Below are positions 5,936 to 8,009 of a stretch of 8,009 nt of DNA, piece by piece. Both the position numbers and the translations under genes were made by a program. Position 1 is the stretch's first letter. Every line of letters begins with the position of its first letter. The notes below the pieces were generated by a model. It was given only the letters and a program-made list of their open reading frames with translations, was not told the origin of the DNA and did no database searches. The DNA comes from Chloroflexota bacterium (GTDB taxonomy: Bacteria > Chloroflexota > Dehalococcoidia > Lucifugimonadales > Lucifugimonadaceae). The stretch lies in the NCBI GenBank assembly GCA_029262715.1, contig JAJCYX010000426.1:1-8009 (forward strand). Reading direction: 5' to 3'.

Positions 5936-5938
5936 TCT
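5933..5938 (+). promoter_or_regulatory. Possible -10 box for a leaderless prfA transcript
   Basis: TATTCT lies six bases before the prfA ATG, and no Shine-Dalgarno sequence is visible in that gap. This is the spacing expected if transcription begins at or next to the start codon. No good -35 is present (TAGACC at 5908-5913 is at 19 bases), so the call is tentative. Confidence 0.3.
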
Positions 5939-5944
5939 CGAATA

Positions 5945-7033
5945 ATGCAAGAATCCATGTTGAATCGGCTCGGAGAGATCTCCGATCGCCACGCCGAAGT
6001 GGAACGCCTCCTCTCGCTCCCGGAAACCTCCCAAGATGTAAACGCAATGCGGCGCCTTGGCCGCGAATACAGCGAACTGCAGAGTGTCGTTGATCTGTGG
6101 CGTGAGTACGAGACAGCGAGCAATGATCTCGAGCAGGCCAAGTCTCTGTTGGATGAAGAGACGGATGGCGAGATTCTTGACATGGCCCGTGCTGAGATCA
6201 CCGAACTCGACGGCCAGATCGCGCCTCTGGTAGAGCAGATCCAAGCTGCATTGATCCCTCGAGACGCAACCGAGCAAGCTGACGCCGTGATTGAAATACG
6301 AGCTGGCGCGGGTGGCGACGAAGCGGGATTGTTTGCTGCCGATCTTCTACGGATGTACCAGAGATTCGCCGAGGCGAACAGCTGGAAGTTCGATGTGTTG
6401 GACAGCAACGAGACAGGAGTTGGCGGAGTAAAAGAGGTGATTTTTGAAGTTTCCGGTGACGGCGCTTTCCGGAGACTGAAGCTGGAAAGCGGAGTGCATC
6501 GCGTTCAGCGTGTGCCGACAACTGAATCGCAGGGTCGAATACACACCTCCACTGCTACTGTTGCTGTACTGCCAAAGGCCGAGGAGGTTGACCTTGAGAT
6601 CAATGACATCGATATTCGGACCGATGTCTACCACTCCGGTGGTGCGGGCGGTCAGAACGTAAACAAGGTCGCAACTGCCATTCGGTTGACACATATTCCG
6701 ACCGGTATTGTGGTCACCTGTCAGAACGAACGGTCACAGCTGCAAAACCGACAGAAAGCTATGGAAATTCTGCGATCTCGACTCTGGGACGAGCAGATCA
6801 GACAGCAGCAGAGTGAGATAGCTGCCGACCGTAAATCACAGGTTGGAACCGGAGACCGCTCCGAAAAAATCAGGACGTACAACTTCCCGCAGAGTCGCGT
6901 TACCGATCACAGGATCGGTTTCACAAGCCACCAACTTGACCGTGTCCTGGGGGGCGAGATTGACGGGTTTATCGATGCATTACTGGCCGAGGAGCAGGCA
7001 CGCAAACTAGCAGCGGTTGCTTCCACGGGCTGA
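5945..7033 (+). CDS. prfA: Peptide chain release factor 1 (RF1)
   Basis: RF1 recognises UAA and UAG stop codons in the ribosomal A site and triggers release of the finished peptide. The 362 residues match the normal length. The N-terminal helical domain is followed by EIRAGAGGDEAGLFAADL (117-134), the codon-recognition P-x-T motif as PTT (191-193, in RVQRVPTTESQGRIHTS) and the catalytic GGQ at 235-237 in SGGAGGQNVNKVAT. P-x-T rather than the RF2 S-P-F marks it as RF1. No -1 frameshift site is present, as expected for RF1. The start is ATG without a clear Shine-Dalgarno; a second Met at codon 5 also lacks one. It is followed after 54 bases by prmC, whose product methylates Q237. Its own stop is TGA, so RF1 does not terminate its own synthesis. 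Confidence 0.97.
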   Translation: MQESMLNRLGEISDRHAEVERLLSLPETSQDVNAMRRLGREYSELQSVVDLWREYETASNDLEQAKSLLDEETDGEILDMARAEITELDGQIAPLVEQIQAALIPRDATEQADAVIEIRAGAGGDEAGLFAADLLRMYQRFAEANSWKFDVLDSNETGVGGVKEVIFEVSGDGAFRRLKLESGVHRVQRVPTTESQGRIHTSTATVAVLPKAEEVDLEINDIDIRTDVYHSGGAGGQNVNKVATAIRLTHIPTGIVVTCQNERSQLQNRQKAMEILRSRLWDEQIRQQQSEIAADRKSQVGTGDRSEKIRTYNFPQSRVTDHRIGFTSHQLDRVLGGEIDGFIDALLAEEQARKLAAVASTG

Positions 7034-7046
7034 TGGTGGACAGATT

Positions 7047-7062
7047 GCCCGTACGGGCTTTT
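7047..7062 (+). terminator. Short hairpin followed by four T between prfA and prmC
   Basis: GCCCGTACGGGC (7047-7058) is a perfect palindrome that can fold as a four-pair stem with a GTAC loop, followed directly by TTTT. The stem and T-run are short for an efficient rho-independent terminator, so it may be a partial attenuator that lowers prmC relative to prfA, or just a chance palindrome. Confidence 0.3.
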
Positions 7063-7087
7063 CGATCTACTCCCTGAGCTTCACCGT

Positions 7088-7960
7088 ATGCAAGCAGACA
7101 CTTCCACCATTGCCGAGTCTCTGGCAAATGCCAGGCAGTCGCTAGAGCTGAACAGTATCCCTGACGCAGCGCTTGAGGCGAGAATCCTCGTCAGAGCCGC
7201 GCTTGATCTCTCTCATGCCGAGTTGCTAACGCGATCTGCAAGTCACGTCGATTCAGGCGCGCAGCTCAGGCTCAATGAGTTCATCGCCAGAAGAGTTCGA
7301 CGGGAGCCGGTTCAATACATAACGGGACGAATCGAGTTTTACGGCAGGGATTTCGTCGTTGACAGCCGCGTGCTTATTACACGACCCGAAACGGAACTGT
7401 TAGTCGAACAGGCACTCCTGCGCATTCTCGAGTGTCGCATCGAGAAGCCACGAATCCTGGACGTCGGAACCGGCAGCGGAGTTCTGGCGGTCACGATGGC
7501 AGCTGAATTGCCGGCTGCAGATGTCGTGGCGACAGATATCTCGACCGAGGCCCTTGATGTTGCCCAAGAGAACGCAAGGGCTCTAGGTGTTTCAGACCGT
7601 ATCCAGTTTCATCATGGTTCGATAACTGAGGGAGTCACCGGGCTGTATGACGTCGTGCTGTCCAATCCACCTTACGTCCTGACCCGGTTCCTGGCAGATG
7701 CAGAGGTACAGCCTGAGCTTGTTTATGAGCCACAGGTGGCGTTGGATGGTGGTGGCGACGGTATGGACGTTTACAGACAGCTATTGCCGGAGCTTGGAGC
7801 AGTCATGGCGGACGGTGGCGCTGCCTACATTGAGATAGATCCGCCTGTCGCGGAGCCTTGCCTGGATTCTGCCAAAAGACTCATGCCGACTGCGGCTGTT
7901 TCAGTACTCACAGACCTTTCCGGTCTTGAGCGTTGCATGGCAATCGAACTTCCCTGCTAA
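7088..7960 (+). CDS. prmC: Peptide chain release factor N5-glutamine methyltransferase (PrmC/HemK)
   Basis: PrmC uses S-adenosylmethionine to methylate the side-chain amide of the GGQ glutamine in release factors, which speeds termination. The 290-residue protein has an N-terminal helical release-factor-binding domain (about 1-75) with REPVQYITGRIEFYGRDF, RPETE (99-103), the SAM-binding DVGTGSG (125-131), acidic TD at 149-150, the diagnostic catalytic NPPY (193-196) and EPQVALDGGGDG (214-225). The C-terminal segment reads YIEIDPPVAEPC, unlike the E-x-G-x-x-Q form common in relatives. The ATG is 54 bases after prfA and lacks a clear Shine-Dalgarno. Pairing with prfA is widespread in bacteria and supports the substrate. 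The stop codon is immediately followed by the terminal palindrome. Confidence 0.95.
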   Translation: MQADTSTIAESLANARQSLELNSIPDAALEARILVRAALDLSHAELLTRSASHVDSGAQLRLNEFIARRVRREPVQYITGRIEFYGRDFVVDSRVLITRPETELLVEQALLRILECRIEKPRILDVGTGSGVLAVTMAAELPAADVVATDISTEALDVAQENARALGVSDRIQFHHGSITEGVTGLYDVVLSNPPYVLTRFLADAEVQPELVYEPQVALDGGGDGMDVYRQLLPELGAVMADGGAAYIEIDPPVAEPCLDSAKRLMPTAAVSVLTDLSGLERCMAIELPC

Positions 7961-8009
7961 CGACCACTAGAAAGCACACTCGAAATTCGAGTGTGCTTTC
8001 TAGTGGTCG
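7961..8009. repeat. 49-base near-perfect palindrome at the window end
   Basis: Arms of 24 bases (7961-7984 and 7986-8009) are perfect inverted repeats around a single central A. As RNA this gives 23 pairs with a 3-base loop. It starts at the first base after the prmC stop. The inner part reads AAAGCACACTCG then the loop then CGAGTGTGCTTT, resembling a bidirectional terminator whose A- and T-runs are inside the stem. It may instead be a dispersed palindromic repeat or an assembly fold-back, since the right arm ends exactly at the window edge. Confidence 0.85.

Overview
This 8,009-base window reads as bacterial housekeeping DNA of moderate GC. It is split into a leftward (minus-strand) pantothenate (vitamin B5) cluster at 1-2908 and a rightward (plus-strand) nucleotide and translation cluster at 3275-7960. 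A 366-base divergent intergenic region separates them. I see no phage, transposase, CRISPR, tRNA or rRNA sequence. A CBS-less GuaB3-type IMP dehydrogenase, mixed ATG/GTG/TTG starts and the style of the HisRS suggest a free-living bacterium, perhaps Chloroflexota (Dehalococcoidia/SAR202-like) or a relative. That taxonomic guess is inference from protein style only.

Minus strand, in order of transcription: a P1-family (DmpA/NylC-like, MEROPS S58) self-cleaving aminopeptidase; a Rossmann plus DUF2520 oxidoreductase that is a candidate PanG-type ketopantoate reductase; panB; and the first seven codons of panC, cut by the window edge. Junctions are tight: an 8-base overlap, a 50-base gap (or a 4-base overlap if an upstream GTG start is used), and a 12-base gap. 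This looks like one operon. PanB makes ketopantoate, the DUF2520 protein may reduce it to pantoate, and PanC joins pantoate to beta-alanine. The P1 peptidase belongs to a family known to release beta- or omega-amino acids, so it could conceivably supply or salvage beta-alanine. The DNA ahead of the operon folds, as minus-strand RNA, into several hairpins and may be a structured leader.

Plus strand: guaB3, hisS, prfA and prmC. GuaB3 acts in guanine nucleotide synthesis. HisRS charges tRNA-His. RF1 (prfA) terminates at UAA/UAG, and PrmC methylates the GGQ glutamine of release factors, so the prfA-prmC pair is functionally coupled. The hisS-prfA gap holds two perfect inverted repeats and a -10-like box placed as for a leaderless prfA transcript. 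The prfA-prmC gap holds a small hairpin followed by four T. The window ends in a 49-base near-perfect palindrome that starts right after the prmC stop codon. It is a terminator, a dispersed repeat or an assembly fold-back.

The most interesting points are the P1 peptidase and DUF2520 reductase inside a pantothenate operon, the possible structured RNA leader ahead of it, and the terminal palindrome.
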